Source of the DNA: DATFVA01 sp963832355
Lineage (GTDB): Bacteria; Bacteroidota; Ignavibacteria; Ignavibacteriales; Ignavibacteriaceae
Direction of reading: 5' to 3'
DNA length: 64,000 nt
Assembly: GCA_963832355.1 (NCBI GenBank)
Contig: CAWHTX010000016.1
Span: 62,001 to 126,000, forward strand
Below are positions 32,756 to 41,665 of this stretch, piece after piece. The stretch's first letter is position 1, and every line of letters begins with the position of its first letter. Below the pieces are notes generated by a model. The model did no database searches and was not told the DNA's origin. It worked only from the letters and a program-made list of their open reading frames with translations. Made by a program: the position numbers and the translations under genes.

Positions 32756-34303
32756 ATGCTAAAGAAATTTAATCAGGAAGTAACTGAAGGAATCCTATTT
32801 ACGGATCAGTATGAGCTGGTGATGGCGCAGTTGTTCTTTAAGATGGGATTACACGAAAAAAGGGTTCAGTTCGATCACTTCTTCAGGCATTACCCTGATT
32901 ACGGTGTTCACAAAGCTGGGTACTGCATAAACGCAGGACTTGAATGGCTGATCGACTGGATGCAGAACACACACACAACTGATAAAGATATAGAACTGAT
33001 GGCTGCTCAAAGAGACAGCGATGGAAATCCTGTATTTGAAAAAGATTTTCTCGACTGGTTCAGGCAAAACGGCAACTTCAGTCAGATTACCTTAAGAGCG
33101 ATCCCTGAAGGCAGGGTGGTACATCCAAATGTTCCTTTGACAGTTGTTGAGGGACCCGCCGCTATGTCACAGATACTTGAAACCGCCTTACTTAACCAGT
33201 TAAACTATCAAATCCTTATCGCAACTAAGGCCTGCAGAATAAATGAGGCAGGCAGGCACCAGATGCTTCTTGAATTCGGTATGAGACGCGCACATGACCG
33301 CGGCGCGAATGCGGGAGTACGTGCAGCTCTCATAGGCGGTGCCGATTTTTCTTCTAATGTAGGCATATCTCATCTCCTTGGTTATCCTCCTAAAGGAACT
33401 CATGCCCACAGTATGGTGCAGATGTTTATGGCCCTGGGAATGACTGAGCAGGAAGCTTTTGAAGAGTTTGCTTCCCTTTATCCGGCGGATACTATTTTGC
33501 TTGTTGACACTGTAAATACTCTTGAAAGCGGCGTGCCTAACGCTATAAAGGTATTTGAAAAGATGAAGAAGAAGGGACAAAAGCCTCTCGGGGTAAGACT
33601 CGATTCGGGAGACCTGGCGTACCTGAGTATACAAACCGCAAAACAGCTGAACGATGCAGGCTTTGAGGATGTTAAAATCGTCCTTTCCAATGAACTGGAT
33701 GAGATGAACATCTGGCAGATTATTACCCAGGTAACAGAAGAGGCTCCCAAATATCAACTTGATCCCGAACATATAATCAAGAGACTTGTGTATGGTGTGG
33801 GAACACGGCTGATAACCTCGTACGGCGACCCCTCAATAGGCGGCGTATATAAGCTCGTTGCGGTAACAAATGATAAGAATGAATGGGTGCCGGCAATAAA
33901 AATATCGGAATCAGTTGAAAAGATCCCCAATCCCGGAAATAAGAAGGTCTGGAGACTCTATAACTCAAAAGAAAAAGCGAATGCCGATCTGCTTACGCTT
34001 GAAGATGAAAAACCCGGTACAACTGAGGATATCCTTCTTCATCATGTGACAAGTCAGAGCAAAAAAAGGACGCTGGGAAAAGAACATATCTCAAAGGTGG
34101 AACCTCTGCTTGAAACTATACTGGATAATGGGAAGCTCGTGTATGATTTCCCTTCAATTGATGAACTAAGAGAAAAAAGAATGAATGATATTGAACGACT
34201 GGATTCAGGTGTGAAAAGGCTGATCAATCCCCACTATTACCACGTTTCGATCTCAGATAAATTATACAAAATGAAAATGAACCTGATAGAAAAAATATCA
34301 TAG
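32756..34303 (+). CDS. pncB: Nicotinate phosphoribosyltransferase
   Basis: The 515-residue enzyme converts nicotinate and PRPP to nicotinate mononucleotide in the NAD salvage pathway. It starts with LFTDQYELVMAQ-like sequence (FTDQYELVMAQLFF). It carries the GTHAHSMVQMF motif with the regulatory, phosphorylated histidine, and VRLDSGDLAYLS for PRPP binding. CCGGAAGA precedes the ATG. It is transcribed alone, converging on the DUF421 gene with only 9 bases between stops and no obvious hairpin. Confidence 0.94.
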   Translation: MLKKFNQEVTEGILFTDQYELVMAQLFFKMGLHEKRVQFDHFFRHYPDYGVHKAGYCINAGLEWLIDWMQNTHTTDKDIELMAAQRDSDGNPVFEKDFLDWFRQNGNFSQITLRAIPEGRVVHPNVPLTVVEGPAAMSQILETALLNQLNYQILIATKACRINEAGRHQMLLEFGMRRAHDRGANAGVRAALIGGADFSSNVGISHLLGYPPKGTHAHSMVQMFMALGMTEQEAFEEFASLYPADTILLVDTVNTLESGVPNAIKVFEKMKKKGQKPLGVRLDSGDLAYLSIQTAKQLNDAGFEDVKIVLSNELDEMNIWQIITQVTEEAPKYQLDPEHIIKRLVYGVGTRLITSYGDPSIGGVYKLVAVTNDKNEWVPAIKISESVEKIPNPGNKKVWRLYNSKEKANADLLTLEDEKPGTTEDILLHHVTSQSKKRTLGKEHISKVEPLLETILDNGKLVYDFPSIDELREKRMNDIERLDSGVKRLINPHYYHVSISDKLYKMKMNLIEKIS

Positions 34304-34312
34304 ACTAACTTT

Positions 34313-34882
34313 TCATTCGAGTTTGATCCTGACAGTCTGTACGCCTTCTTCAACTTTTATATCAAGGATTTTTGGATCGTGGTTATCCTTTATAAAGCTG
34401 ATCTGACCGTCCCTTTCGAGGTATGCTTCCTTTATATCATCCAGGTTCTTTTGGTTCATCCAGATACGTAACTGTTCTTTAAGATCATCTTCAGAAACAT
34501 GTCCCTTTCTCATTTCTTTTTCATCAGGTTTATAATTTTCAACTATTACGGATGTCTTTCCCTTCACAAGATTTGAAATACCTTTGTGGTTCATTGATAA
34601 TATAGCGAACAGCCAGTGAAGTCCCACCAGGGTAAGGCCGGCAGCAACTGTAACAAAAAGAGGTCCATTTCCATTTATAGCACGACTAAAAACAGATCCG
34701 ATTACAATACCAATTACAAAATCAAAAGCAGTATTCTTTCCAAGAAATCTTTTATTACCGAACCGTATGATCACCAGAGAGGCTATATAGATAAAAGCTG
34801 CCCGCGCGACCATCTGATAGAAATTTACAGGTTGAGCATCAAGACCAAATATATTTGACAGGAAATGATATACTTCATTCAT
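34313..34882 (-). CDS. DUF421 (YetF-type) membrane protein
   Basis: The 189-residue protein has three N-terminal membrane helices (about residues 17-90; the block GKNTAFDFVIGIVIGSVFSR is characteristic) and a soluble C-terminal domain with SEDDLKEQLRIWMNQKNLDDIKEAYLERDGQISFI split over residues 128-165. Family function is unknown. The ATG at 34882 has AGGAGG nine bases upstream; a TTG six bases earlier is too close to it. It is monocistronic. Confidence 0.88.
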   Translation of the reverse strand: MNEVYHFLSNIFGLDAQPVNFYQMVARAAFIYIASLVIIRFGNKRFLGKNTAFDFVIGIVIGSVFSRAINGNGPLFVTVAAGLTLVGLHWLFAILSMNHKGISNLVKGKTSVIVENYKPDEKEMRKGHVSEDDLKEQLRIWMNQKNLDDIKEAYLERDGQISFIKDNHDPKILDIKVEEGVQTVRIKLE

Positions 34883-34972
34883 TCTCAAAATCCTCCTGAA
34901 AGTTTAATTTATTATCTTAATTAAAATCGGAGGAACCTATTATGATATACCTGGGAATGTGACAGAAAGCAA

Positions 34973-36925
34973 TTAATTCCCTACCTGTTTCTTAAACTTA
35001 TTCTTTACAAGTTCAATAAGACTTCCTTCAAGTATCATATCAACCTGTCGTTTACTCATATTGTGGACCGTCTCTATCTCTACCTTCTTAGTTTTATTTG
35101 TTACTTTAATTTTATTGCCTTCTTTAAGAGAATTGATAAGGTTCACGACTGAAAGTATATCTCCCTGCTCAATTTGATTTTTATCATCCGCATTAAGAAA
35201 AGTCACAGGAAGTATTCCGAAGTTAATAAGGTTCTGCCAGTGTATCCTTGCAAATGATATTGCTAATACCATTCTTAAGCCCAGGTACCTGGGTGCAAGT
35301 GCAGCATGCTCACGGCTGCTTCCCTGTCCGTAATTTTCCCCGCCGACAATAAAAAATCCTTTTTCTTTATGCTCCAGCGCCCTGTCATAAAAAGTCTCAT
35401 CGACCTGGCTGAAAACAAATTTACTTATCTCGGGAATGTTGCTTCTGTAAGGAAGCACTTTCGCACCGGCAGGCATTATTTCATCGGTTGAGATATCGTC
35501 GCCAACCTTCAGCAGTACAGTTCCTTCAAACTTATCCGGCAGAGGTTTAAAAGGCGGTAATGGTTTTATGTTAGGACCCTTCTCAAGCTGAACTTCTTCA
35601 TTACGATCGGCTGGAGCAACAAGCATTTCGGTGTTGATAGTAATTTTGTCGGGCTCCTTAAAATGGGGATAACTGATGCCCAGCGTTCTCGGGTCGGTTA
35701 TAACGCCTGTTAAAGCTGATGCTGCCGCGGTTTCGGGTGAACAAAGATGTACTTTATCCTCTTTTGTACCGGACCTTCCCGGGAAGTTGCGCGGTACTGT
35801 ACGGAGACTGATTTTATCCGTAGCGGGAGCCTGCCCCATCCCGATACACCCGTTGCATCCTGCCTGGTGAAGCCTCGCACCGGAATGGATAAGCTTGCCA
35901 AGCAGTCCTGACGACATAAGGTTCTCAAGTATCTGGCGCGAAGTGGGATTGATATCGAATGATACCCTGTCATTAACCTGCTTCCCGTCAACCATTAATG
36001 CCGCGATAGCAAAGTCCCTGTAGCCGGGATTTGCAGAGGAGCCGATATATGCCTGGTAGATCTCTTCTCCCGCAACTTCTTTTACAGGTACAACTTTGCC
36101 GGGACTTCCGGGAAGAGCGATCAAAGGCTCAATTTCCGAAAGATTTATTTCCTCGTATTCATCATATTCTGCACCTTCATCTGCAGTCAGTTCCACCCAG
36201 ACATTTTCCCTTTCCTGAGTCTTAAGAAACTTTTTAACTTCTTCATCAGAAGGAAAAACCGTAGTAGTAGCGCCGAGTTCAGTTCCCATATTAGCAATAA
36301 CATGGCGGTCCATTGCGGTCAGGTTTTTTAGTCCCGGGCCGTAATATTCAACTATCTTATTTACTCCCCCATCCACATCGTGCCTTCGCAGCATCTCCAG
36401 GATAACATCCTTGGCTGATACCCAGTCGGGCATCTTTCCTGTTAATTTCACACCCCATATTTTCGGCATCTTTATATAAAGAGGTTCCCCGGCCATTGCA
36501 AGCGCAACCTCAAGTCCGCCTGCGCCTATAGCAAGCATTCCCAGGGCGCCGCCGGCAGGGGTATGACTGTCGGATCCAAGAAGAGTTTTTCCGGGAATAC
36601 CGAACCTTTCCATATGAACGGGATGACTTACGCCGTTGCCGGGACGGCTGAACCAGATACCAAATTTCTTACAGGCGCTTCTCAGGAATATATGATCATC
36701 GGGATTTTTGAAATCCTCCTGGATCAGGTTGTGATCCACATATTGTGCTGATAATTCCGTCTTCACCCTGTCAATATGCATTGCCTCGAACTCGAGCATT
36801 ACCAGGGTACCTGTTGCATCCTGGGTAAGAGTCTGATCGATTTTAATCCCGATTTCCTCACCGGGGATCATTTTCCCTTCGATTAGGTGGGATTCTATGA
36901 GTTTTTGAGAGACATTCTTAGCCAT
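34973..36925 (-). CDS. Aconitate hydratase, short (Aquifex-type) subfamily
   Basis: The 650-residue TCA-cycle enzyme interconverts citrate and isocitrate. Landmarks are QDATGTLVMLEFEAM, LGSDSHTPAGGALGMLAIGAGG, AGCNGCIGMG with two cluster cysteines, DDISTDEIMPAG starting the swivel domain, and the catalytic Ser in YGQGSSREHAALAP. The first cluster Cys of mitochondrial aconitase (SCTN) is here GSSANPGYRD, so Ser replaces Cys; Cys in HLCSPETAAAS may substitute. The ATG at 36925 with AAGAAGGA upstream is preferred over a TTG 21 bases earlier. It is monocistronic. Confidence 0.88.
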   Translation of the reverse strand: MAKNVSQKLIESHLIEGKMIPGEEIGIKIDQTLTQDATGTLVMLEFEAMHIDRVKTELSAQYVDHNLIQEDFKNPDDHIFLRSACKKFGIWFSRPGNGVSHPVHMERFGIPGKTLLGSDSHTPAGGALGMLAIGAGGLEVALAMAGEPLYIKMPKIWGVKLTGKMPDWVSAKDVILEMLRRHDVDGGVNKIVEYYGPGLKNLTAMDRHVIANMGTELGATTTVFPSDEEVKKFLKTQERENVWVELTADEGAEYDEYEEINLSEIEPLIALPGSPGKVVPVKEVAGEEIYQAYIGSSANPGYRDFAIAALMVDGKQVNDRVSFDINPTSRQILENLMSSGLLGKLIHSGARLHQAGCNGCIGMGQAPATDKISLRTVPRNFPGRSGTKEDKVHLCSPETAAASALTGVITDPRTLGISYPHFKEPDKITINTEMLVAPADRNEEVQLEKGPNIKPLPPFKPLPDKFEGTVLLKVGDDISTDEIMPAGAKVLPYRSNIPEISKFVFSQVDETFYDRALEHKEKGFFIVGGENYGQGSSREHAALAPRYLGLRMVLAISFARIHWQNLINFGILPVTFLNADDKNQIEQGDILSVVNLINSLKEGNKIKVTNKTKKVEIETVHNMSKRQVDMILEGSLIELVKNKFKKQVGN

Positions 36926-37173
36926 AAATCCTTCTTTTGATATCAAAAAATGTTTTGCTAAATGAAATCACTGCATTTTGTCAATCCTGACATCAATATA
37001 ATAAAAGGTCAGGGCCGGGGAAGTTCTGCAACGCACTATTCCCGGCGGGAGTAGAATTTTATCCTCTCAAAGATTAAATTAGGGATGTTCACACCTTAAA
37101 CCATATTGTTAATTCAGCGGCTTAAGATGTATGGTGGGTCAAAATTAATCATCATACTCAGAGGGAGGAAGCC

Positions 37174-37470
37174 ATGAAAACATTCATATTACTAACCAAG
37201 TTAGCTCCGGAAATCTCTAAACAGATGAAAGACCGTGCGAGGCTGGGAAGAAACTGGCTGGAACAGGTAAAGCAGAAATGTCCCGAGGTAAAGTTCGTGG
37301 AACATTTCGCACTTCTGGGTCCTTATGATTTCCTTGATATATATGAAGCACCCGATGAGGAAACAGCGGCCAAAGTTTCAATGATCAGCCTTTCAAACGG
37401 CGCTTTCGAGGCACAGAGTCTTATTGCTATCCCTTATAAAAAATTCCTTGACCTGGTGGATAAAATATAA
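37174..37470 (+). CDS. GYD-domain small protein
   Basis: The 98-residue protein belongs to the GYD family: an alpha/beta barrel-type fold with LLTKLAPEISKQMKDRARL at the N-terminus and the hallmark LLGPYDFLDIYEAPD near residues 48-62. Function is unknown. A strong GGGAGGA precedes the ATG. It is followed 43 bases later by a YbaK-like gene, possibly one transcript. Confidence 0.85.
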   Translation: MKTFILLTKLAPEISKQMKDRARLGRNWLEQVKQKCPEVKFVEHFALLGPYDFLDIYEAPDEETAAKVSMISLSNGAFEAQSLIAIPYKKFLDLVDKI

Positions 37471-37512
37471 TCGCACAGATCACTAATAAATTTTAGAAAT
37501 GGAGTTGAGAAA

Positions 37513-37986
37513 ATGGCAATAACAAAACTGAAAGAATTTCTGGACGAGAATAATGTAAGGTATATAACAGTATCACATTCACCTGCTTACACTGCCCAGG
37601 AAATCGCAGCAAAAGCACATCTTCCGGGAAAAGAAATTGCTAAAACCGTTCTCGTTAAAATTGAAGGCAAACTTGCAATGGCTGTACTGCCGGGATCCTT
37701 TAAGATAAATTTCGAGAACCTTAAGAAAGTGCTGGGTTCGGATAATATTCGGCTTGCCGACGAGCATGAATTCATCGATAAGTTTCCCGATTGTGAAGTT
37801 GGAGCTATGCCTCCTTTCGGCAATCTTTACGGAGTGGATGTGTTTGTAGCAAATAGCCTTGCAGAGGATGAGGAAATAGCATTTAACGCTTGTTCGCATT
37901 CCCAGCTTATCAAGATGTCGTACTCAGATTATGAAAGACTTGTAAACCCTGTAAGACTGGATTTTGCCTTTCAAACAAAGCTGTAA
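37513..37986 (+). CDS. YbaK/ProX-like aminoacyl-tRNA deacylase-fold protein
   Basis: The 157-residue protein has the YbaK/aminoacyl-tRNA synthetase-associated domain: TVSHSPAYTAQEIAAKAHLPG, the catalytic-type lysine in IAKTVLVKIEG, and GAMPPFGNLYGVDVFV. It would clear a mischarged tRNA in trans; which one is unclear. It differs from the protein at 22956-23423, so these are two distinct family members. A terminator-like hairpin follows. Confidence 0.88.
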   Translation: MAITKLKEFLDENNVRYITVSHSPAYTAQEIAAKAHLPGKEIAKTVLVKIEGKLAMAVLPGSFKINFENLKKVLGSDNIRLADEHEFIDKFPDCEVGAMPPFGNLYGVDVFVANSLAEDEEIAFNACSHSQLIKMSYSDYERLVNPVRLDFAFQTKL

Positions 37987-38009
37987 ATTGTTTATAATGC
38001 TTCTGTTAT

Positions 38010-38041
38010 CCGGCTGATTCCTCAGGAAGAACCGGGTTTTT
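38010..38041 (+). terminator. Terminator-like hairpin after the YbaK-like gene
   Basis: CCGG at 38010-38013 pairs with CCGG at 38032-38035. An inner TTCC/GGAA stem is present, and GTTTTT follows. It begins 24 bases after the stop codon. Confidence 0.5.
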
Positions 38042-38106
38042 ATAACCTCTTAAAAACTCATTATATTACTGTATCGAAAATTTCCCAACTAGCTTAAAGG
38101 TTTCAA

Positions 38107-38628
38107 ATGGCAGCTTCAAAGAGGCAAAAAGGTAAGGCAGTAAAATATTCGCTTCTTATTATCGTCATATTATTCGTTCTGATTCAATTTATCCCGGTTG
38201 ACAGGACCAATCCTCCTGTTGTAAAAGAGCCCAACTGGGATTCCCCAAAAACAAGGGCATATGCCGTAAGAGCCTGCTTCGATTGTCACAGCAATGAAAC
38301 AAAATGGCCGGCTTACTCGTATGTAGCACCGGTGAGCTGGTTTGTGGCCGATGATGTAGAGGAAGGGAGAAAGCATTTTAATATGTCCGACTGGAAACCC
38401 GGCAAGGGAGATGAGGCTGCAAAGGAGGTCAGGAAAGGTGCTATGCCCATGTGGCAGTATACCCTGATGCATTCAGAAGCCAGACTGACTGATGCTGAGA
38501 AAAAAGAGTTTATTGCAGGTTTAATTGCAACTTTCGGTGAGGAAAAAGATCATAAATCGGACTTAAAAGAAGGTCGGAATGGAAAGAGGGATAAGTCTAT
38601 CCGTTTTTCCGATGAAGATGAAGATTAG
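38107..38628 (+). CDS. Haem-binding (Haem_bd) membrane-anchored periplasmic protein
   Basis: The 173-residue protein has one N-terminal membrane anchor (about residues 13-29) and a periplasmic domain of the Haem_bd family with a single c-type haem motif CFDCHSNETKWPAYS. The KGAMPMWQYTLMHSEARLTDAEK block looks like the distal cytochrome part. The C-terminal tail is highly charged. It is possibly an electron carrier or haem-based sensor in the envelope. It lies 96 bases before an exported MsrB, consistent with an envelope redox role. Confidence 0.85.
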   Translation: MAASKRQKGKAVKYSLLIIVILFVLIQFIPVDRTNPPVVKEPNWDSPKTRAYAVRACFDCHSNETKWPAYSYVAPVSWFVADDVEEGRKHFNMSDWKPGKGDEAAKEVRKGAMPMWQYTLMHSEARLTDAEKKEFIAGLIATFGEEKDHKSDLKEGRNGKRDKSIRFSDEDED

Positions 38629-38724
38629 CCACTATAATAATGAAATAATGATGTTATAATTAAGTGATTATTTTCACCTGCATTGATTTTATGTTTGGGG
38701 AAAAAGAGAAAGTGAGTTAACATT

Positions 38725-39279
38725 ATGAAATTAAGTTTAATTGTTTTTATTCTTTCCGCGTTTTCTTTTTTAAGCTGTCAGAATAAAAGCGAAGTTACAT
38801 ACGGAAAGCAGGAGGTTATGAAAGAACAGAGTGTAAAACCGGATAATCCTTATTATTCGAGAACGGATACAACTAAATTAGATTTGCCTGATTCTGTATG
38901 GAAGAAAGTTCTGCCTGAGGATGTTTATGAAGTTGCACGCAATAAGGCAACCGAGAGAGCATTTACGGGAAAGTACTGGGACTTTGAAGGTAAGGGTACA
39001 TATTACTGTGCTGCCTGCGGAAATCCTTTGTTCCGTTCAGATGCTAAGTTCGCGAGTACCTGCGGATGGCCCAGTTTCTTTGAACCTATGAGAAAAAACA
39101 GTGTCGTTTATAAAACCGATAATTCGTACGGCATGCATCGCATTGAAGTTTTATGCGGGAGATGCGGCGCCCACCTGGGACATATTTTCGATGATGGTCC
39201 TCCACCTACCGGCAAAAGGTATTGTATGAATTCTATCGTTCTGGATTTTGAACCTGAAGTTCAGGCGGTAAATAAATGA
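38725..39279 (+). CDS. msrB: Peptide-methionine (R)-S-oxide reductase, lipoprotein form
   Basis: The 184-residue protein has a lipoprotein signal (FSFLSC, Cys18), a linker of about 35 residues, and a complete MsrB domain: two zinc CxxC pairs (CAACG and CGRCG), the FASTCGWPSFF block, GMHRIEV, HLGHIFDDGP and the catalytic Cys in KRYCMNS. It repairs oxidised methionine on envelope proteins. It overlaps the next gene by 4 bases (ATGA). Confidence 0.94.
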   Translation: MKLSLIVFILSAFSFLSCQNKSEVTYGKQEVMKEQSVKPDNPYYSRTDTTKLDLPDSVWKKVLPEDVYEVARNKATERAFTGKYWDFEGKGTYYCAACGNPLFRSDAKFASTCGWPSFFEPMRKNSVVYKTDNSYGMHRIEVLCGRCGAHLGHIFDDGPPPTGKRYCMNSIVLDFEPEVQAVNK

Positions 39280-39866
39280 AGCCGGTGTTCTTCAGTAATC
39301 AATCAAAACTAAGGAAATGGTTCGAAAAAAATCATGATAATAAAGATGAGCTGCTCATTGGTTTTTATAAAAAGAATTCGGGAAAACCAAGTATTACATG
39401 GAATGAATCAGTTGATGAGGCGCTCTGTTTCGGATGGATAGACGGAATAAGAAAATCGCTTGATGATATAAGCTACACAATCCGTTTTACTCCGCGCAGA
39501 AATAACAGTAACTGGAGCGCGAAAAATATAAACCGGGTTGAGGAACTGATTAAGCTGGAACAGATGAAGCCTGCCGGACTGAAGGCTTACCGGAATAGAA
39601 AAGAAGAAAATAGCCGTACTTATTCATTTGAACAGCGCATAGTTAAGCTTGATAAAAAGTATGAACTGGAGCTTAAGAAAAACCCGAAGGCCTGGAAGTT
39701 TTTTAAGTCGCAGGTTTCGTCATATCAAAGACCCGTTATTCATTGGGTAATGAGTGCAAAGCAGGAGGCAACAAGGTTAAAAAGACTTAAATCACTTATT
39801 AAGTGTTCAGAAGAAGGTGAATTTATACCGCCGATGAGATGGGGCAACATTAAAAAAGTTAAATAA
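39276..39866 (+). CDS. YdeI/OmpD-associated family protein
   Basis: The 196-residue soluble protein has the family N-terminus (RKWFEKNHDNKDELLIGFYK), the CFGWIDGIRKSLD block and RFTPRRNNSNWSAKNI, then the C-terminal OmdA region rich in lysine. Relatives are linked to envelope stress or bacteriocin resistance, but the activity is unknown. It is coupled to msrB by an ATGA overlap. Confidence 0.85.
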   Translation: MKPVFFSNQSKLRKWFEKNHDNKDELLIGFYKKNSGKPSITWNESVDEALCFGWIDGIRKSLDDISYTIRFTPRRNNSNWSAKNINRVEELIKLEQMKPAGLKAYRNRKEENSRTYSFEQRIVKLDKKYELELKKNPKAWKFFKSQVSSYQRPVIHWVMSAKQEATRLKRLKSLIKCSEEGEFIPPMRWGNIKKVK

Positions 39867-39879
39867 GAAAGGTTTGCGA

Positions 39880-40800
39880 ATGCAGGTTATCCTTGGCTCA
39901 GGAGGAATTATAGGCAGAGGTCTTGCTGAAATTTTGCCACAATATACAGACAGGGTGAGACTCGTCAGCAGACATCCTTCTGCGGTTAATAAGAATGATG
40001 AACTCGTAAAGGGAGATCTTACAGATAATGCCCAAACAGAAAAAGCTGTTGAGGGTGCAGATGTTGCTTACCTCGTTTTGGGAATGGAATATAAACTGAG
40101 CGTCTGGCAGCGTGACTGGCCGAAAGTAATGACTAACGTTATAAACGCTTGTAAAAAATTTAATACTAAGCTGGTATTTTTTGACAACGTTTATGCCTAC
40201 GGAAAAGTTGACGGGTGGATGACAGAAAATACTCCCATGAACCCGTCCAGTAAAAAAGGTGAAGTCCGTGCGCAGATATCAGGACAGCTTATAAGTGAAT
40301 ACGAGCAGGGAAATATAAAGGCCATCATTGCACGTGCAGCGGATTTCAACGGACCTACTAAAATGACTTTTTTATATCCTCTTGTTTATGATAAAGTAAT
40401 GAATGGGAAGAAAGCGCAGTGGTTCATCAATGCCGACTTAAAACATTCGCTTACTTACACAGCTGATGCTGCAAAAGCAACGGCACTTCTTGGTAATACT
40501 TCAGATGCTTACAACAGAGTCTGGCACCTGCCGACTGACAGGAATGCTCCTACCGGCAAAGAATTTATTCAGATGGTGCAGGATACCTATGGAAAAAACA
40601 CAGGCTATTCAACACTCTCAAGGTGGATGCTTAAAATGGTAGGTTTATTCGTTCCCGTTATCAGGGAAATGGATGAGATGATGTACCAGTACGATTCTGA
40701 ATATCTCTTCGACAGCAGTGATTTTGAGGATCATTTTTTCAAGGCAGCACCAATGAAAAAGAGTGTTGAAGAGACTACAAGAGTTCTATCCGGGTCTTAA
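39880..40800 (+). CDS. NAD(P)-dependent epimerase/dehydratase-like protein
   Basis: The 306-residue Rossmann-fold protein starts with a nucleotide-binding motif (VILGSGGIIGRGLAEIL; GxGxxGxx) and contains VFFDNVYAYGKVDG with the SDR-like Tyr. The C-terminal half holds LTYTADAAKATALLGN. It resembles extended SDR or NmrA-type reductases; the substrate is unknown. The ATG at 39880 follows AAGAAAGG; a TTG six bases earlier is not needed. It lies 13 bases after the YdeI-like gene and is probably the last gene of the msrB transcript. Confidence 0.82.
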   Translation: MQVILGSGGIIGRGLAEILPQYTDRVRLVSRHPSAVNKNDELVKGDLTDNAQTEKAVEGADVAYLVLGMEYKLSVWQRDWPKVMTNVINACKKFNTKLVFFDNVYAYGKVDGWMTENTPMNPSSKKGEVRAQISGQLISEYEQGNIKAIIARAADFNGPTKMTFLYPLVYDKVMNGKKAQWFINADLKHSLTYTADAAKATALLGNTSDAYNRVWHLPTDRNAPTGKEFIQMVQDTYGKNTGYSTLSRWMLKMVGLFVPVIREMDEMMYQYDSEYLFDSSDFEDHFFKAAPMKKSVEETTRVLSGS

Positions 40801-41254
40801 CGTTCTCTCATCAGAAATTTTGTATTTCGTTCAAGTTGTTATCCGAATCTGCCTGTGTCCATTCAGGAGCCATTGGATCTGAAGCAAACTTATCAATTCA
40901 CTGGTAGTCCTGACCGGTTCAGTTACCCGGATTGAGACACTGCCATTTTGTCACACTGTAGATTATTTCAACAGGCGAAAATTGCGTAATTTCGCATTTT
41001 TTGAGTGTCTCATTTTGAGTTCAAATACGGGACTAATACGGGATTACTCCGAGTATAAAACCAGATTGCAAACAGTCTGCCATTTTGTCATACATTGTTG
41101 AATATCTCATCACCATTTCATATAGTTGTTTTTCACCATAACACTTAATTTTACACTCAGATTTCCGGGAGCAGAGTATAGAAAAATACTTGTTAAGTTT
41201 TCGGTGGAAATGGTATTTACATCTCCATAAGTTGGGTTCAAAAAAGGAATAGAT
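40801..41254. other. Gene-free stretch with repeats and a terminator
   Basis: No gene is visible in these 454 bases. A 14-base direct repeat CTGCCATTTTGTCA occurs at 40940-40953 and 41077-41090, each followed by a similar nACnnTGT. TGAGACAC at 40933-40940 is inverted as GTGTCTCA at 41005-41012. CGGGACTAATACGGGATTA is locally repetitive. The AT-rich end before ada may contain its promoter. Confidence 0.5.
40975..41002 (+). terminator. Terminator-like hairpin downstream of the epimerase-like gene
   Basis: The arms GCGAAAATT and AATTTCGC pair around a short loop (GCGT) with one bulge, followed by ATTTTTT. It is 175 bases from the gene, so the transcript would have a long tail. Confidence 0.55.
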
Positions 41255-41665
41255 ATGGATTCATTCAATTTATCTGATGAGCGAGCTTACAAGGCTTTGA
41301 TGAGGAAAGATCCGCAGTATGAAGGATTGTTTTTCGCCGCTATTAAAACTACGGGGATTTTCTGCAGGCCGACCTGCAGGGCACGTAAACCAAAGAGAGA
41401 AAATGTAGAATTTTTTCAGACCGCTAAGGAAGCGATGGATAACGGGTACCGGCCCTGTAAAATATGCCGTCCTCTTGAGTACCCCGACGAGATGCTTCCG
41501 GAAATTAAATCATTACTGAATGAGATTGAAAAGAATCCTTCCCGGAAAATTACCGAATACGGACTTGTGCAAAGAGGAATAGATCCGGCGCGCATCAGAA
41601 GATGGTTTATAAAAAATCACGGCATGACCTTCCACGCCTATCCAGAGAATGTTCAGGATAAATAA
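41255..41665 (+). CDS. Ada N-terminal fragment (metal-binding domain and half HTH)
   Basis: The 136-residue product covers the Ada zinc domain (FCRPTC and CKICRP cysteine pairs) and the first helix-turn-helix (ITEYGLVQRGIDPARIRRWFIK begins near residue 95). The last seven residues are out of frame. AAAAAGGA precedes the ATG. Alone it could still take methyl groups from phosphotriesters, but it lacks most of the second DNA-binding helix pair. Confidence 0.7.
   Translation: MDSFNLSDERAYKALMRKDPQYEGLFFAAIKTTGIFCRPTCRARKPKRENVEFFQTAKEAMDNGYRPCKICRPLEYPDEMLPEIKSLLNEIEKNPSRKITEYGLVQRGIDPARIRRWFIKNHGMTFHAYPENVQDK

Noticed and set aside
33200..33772. 190-residue minus-strand open frame opposite pncB
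   Set aside because: Antisense shadow of a well-conserved pncB; composition is not protein-like and there is no ribosome site.
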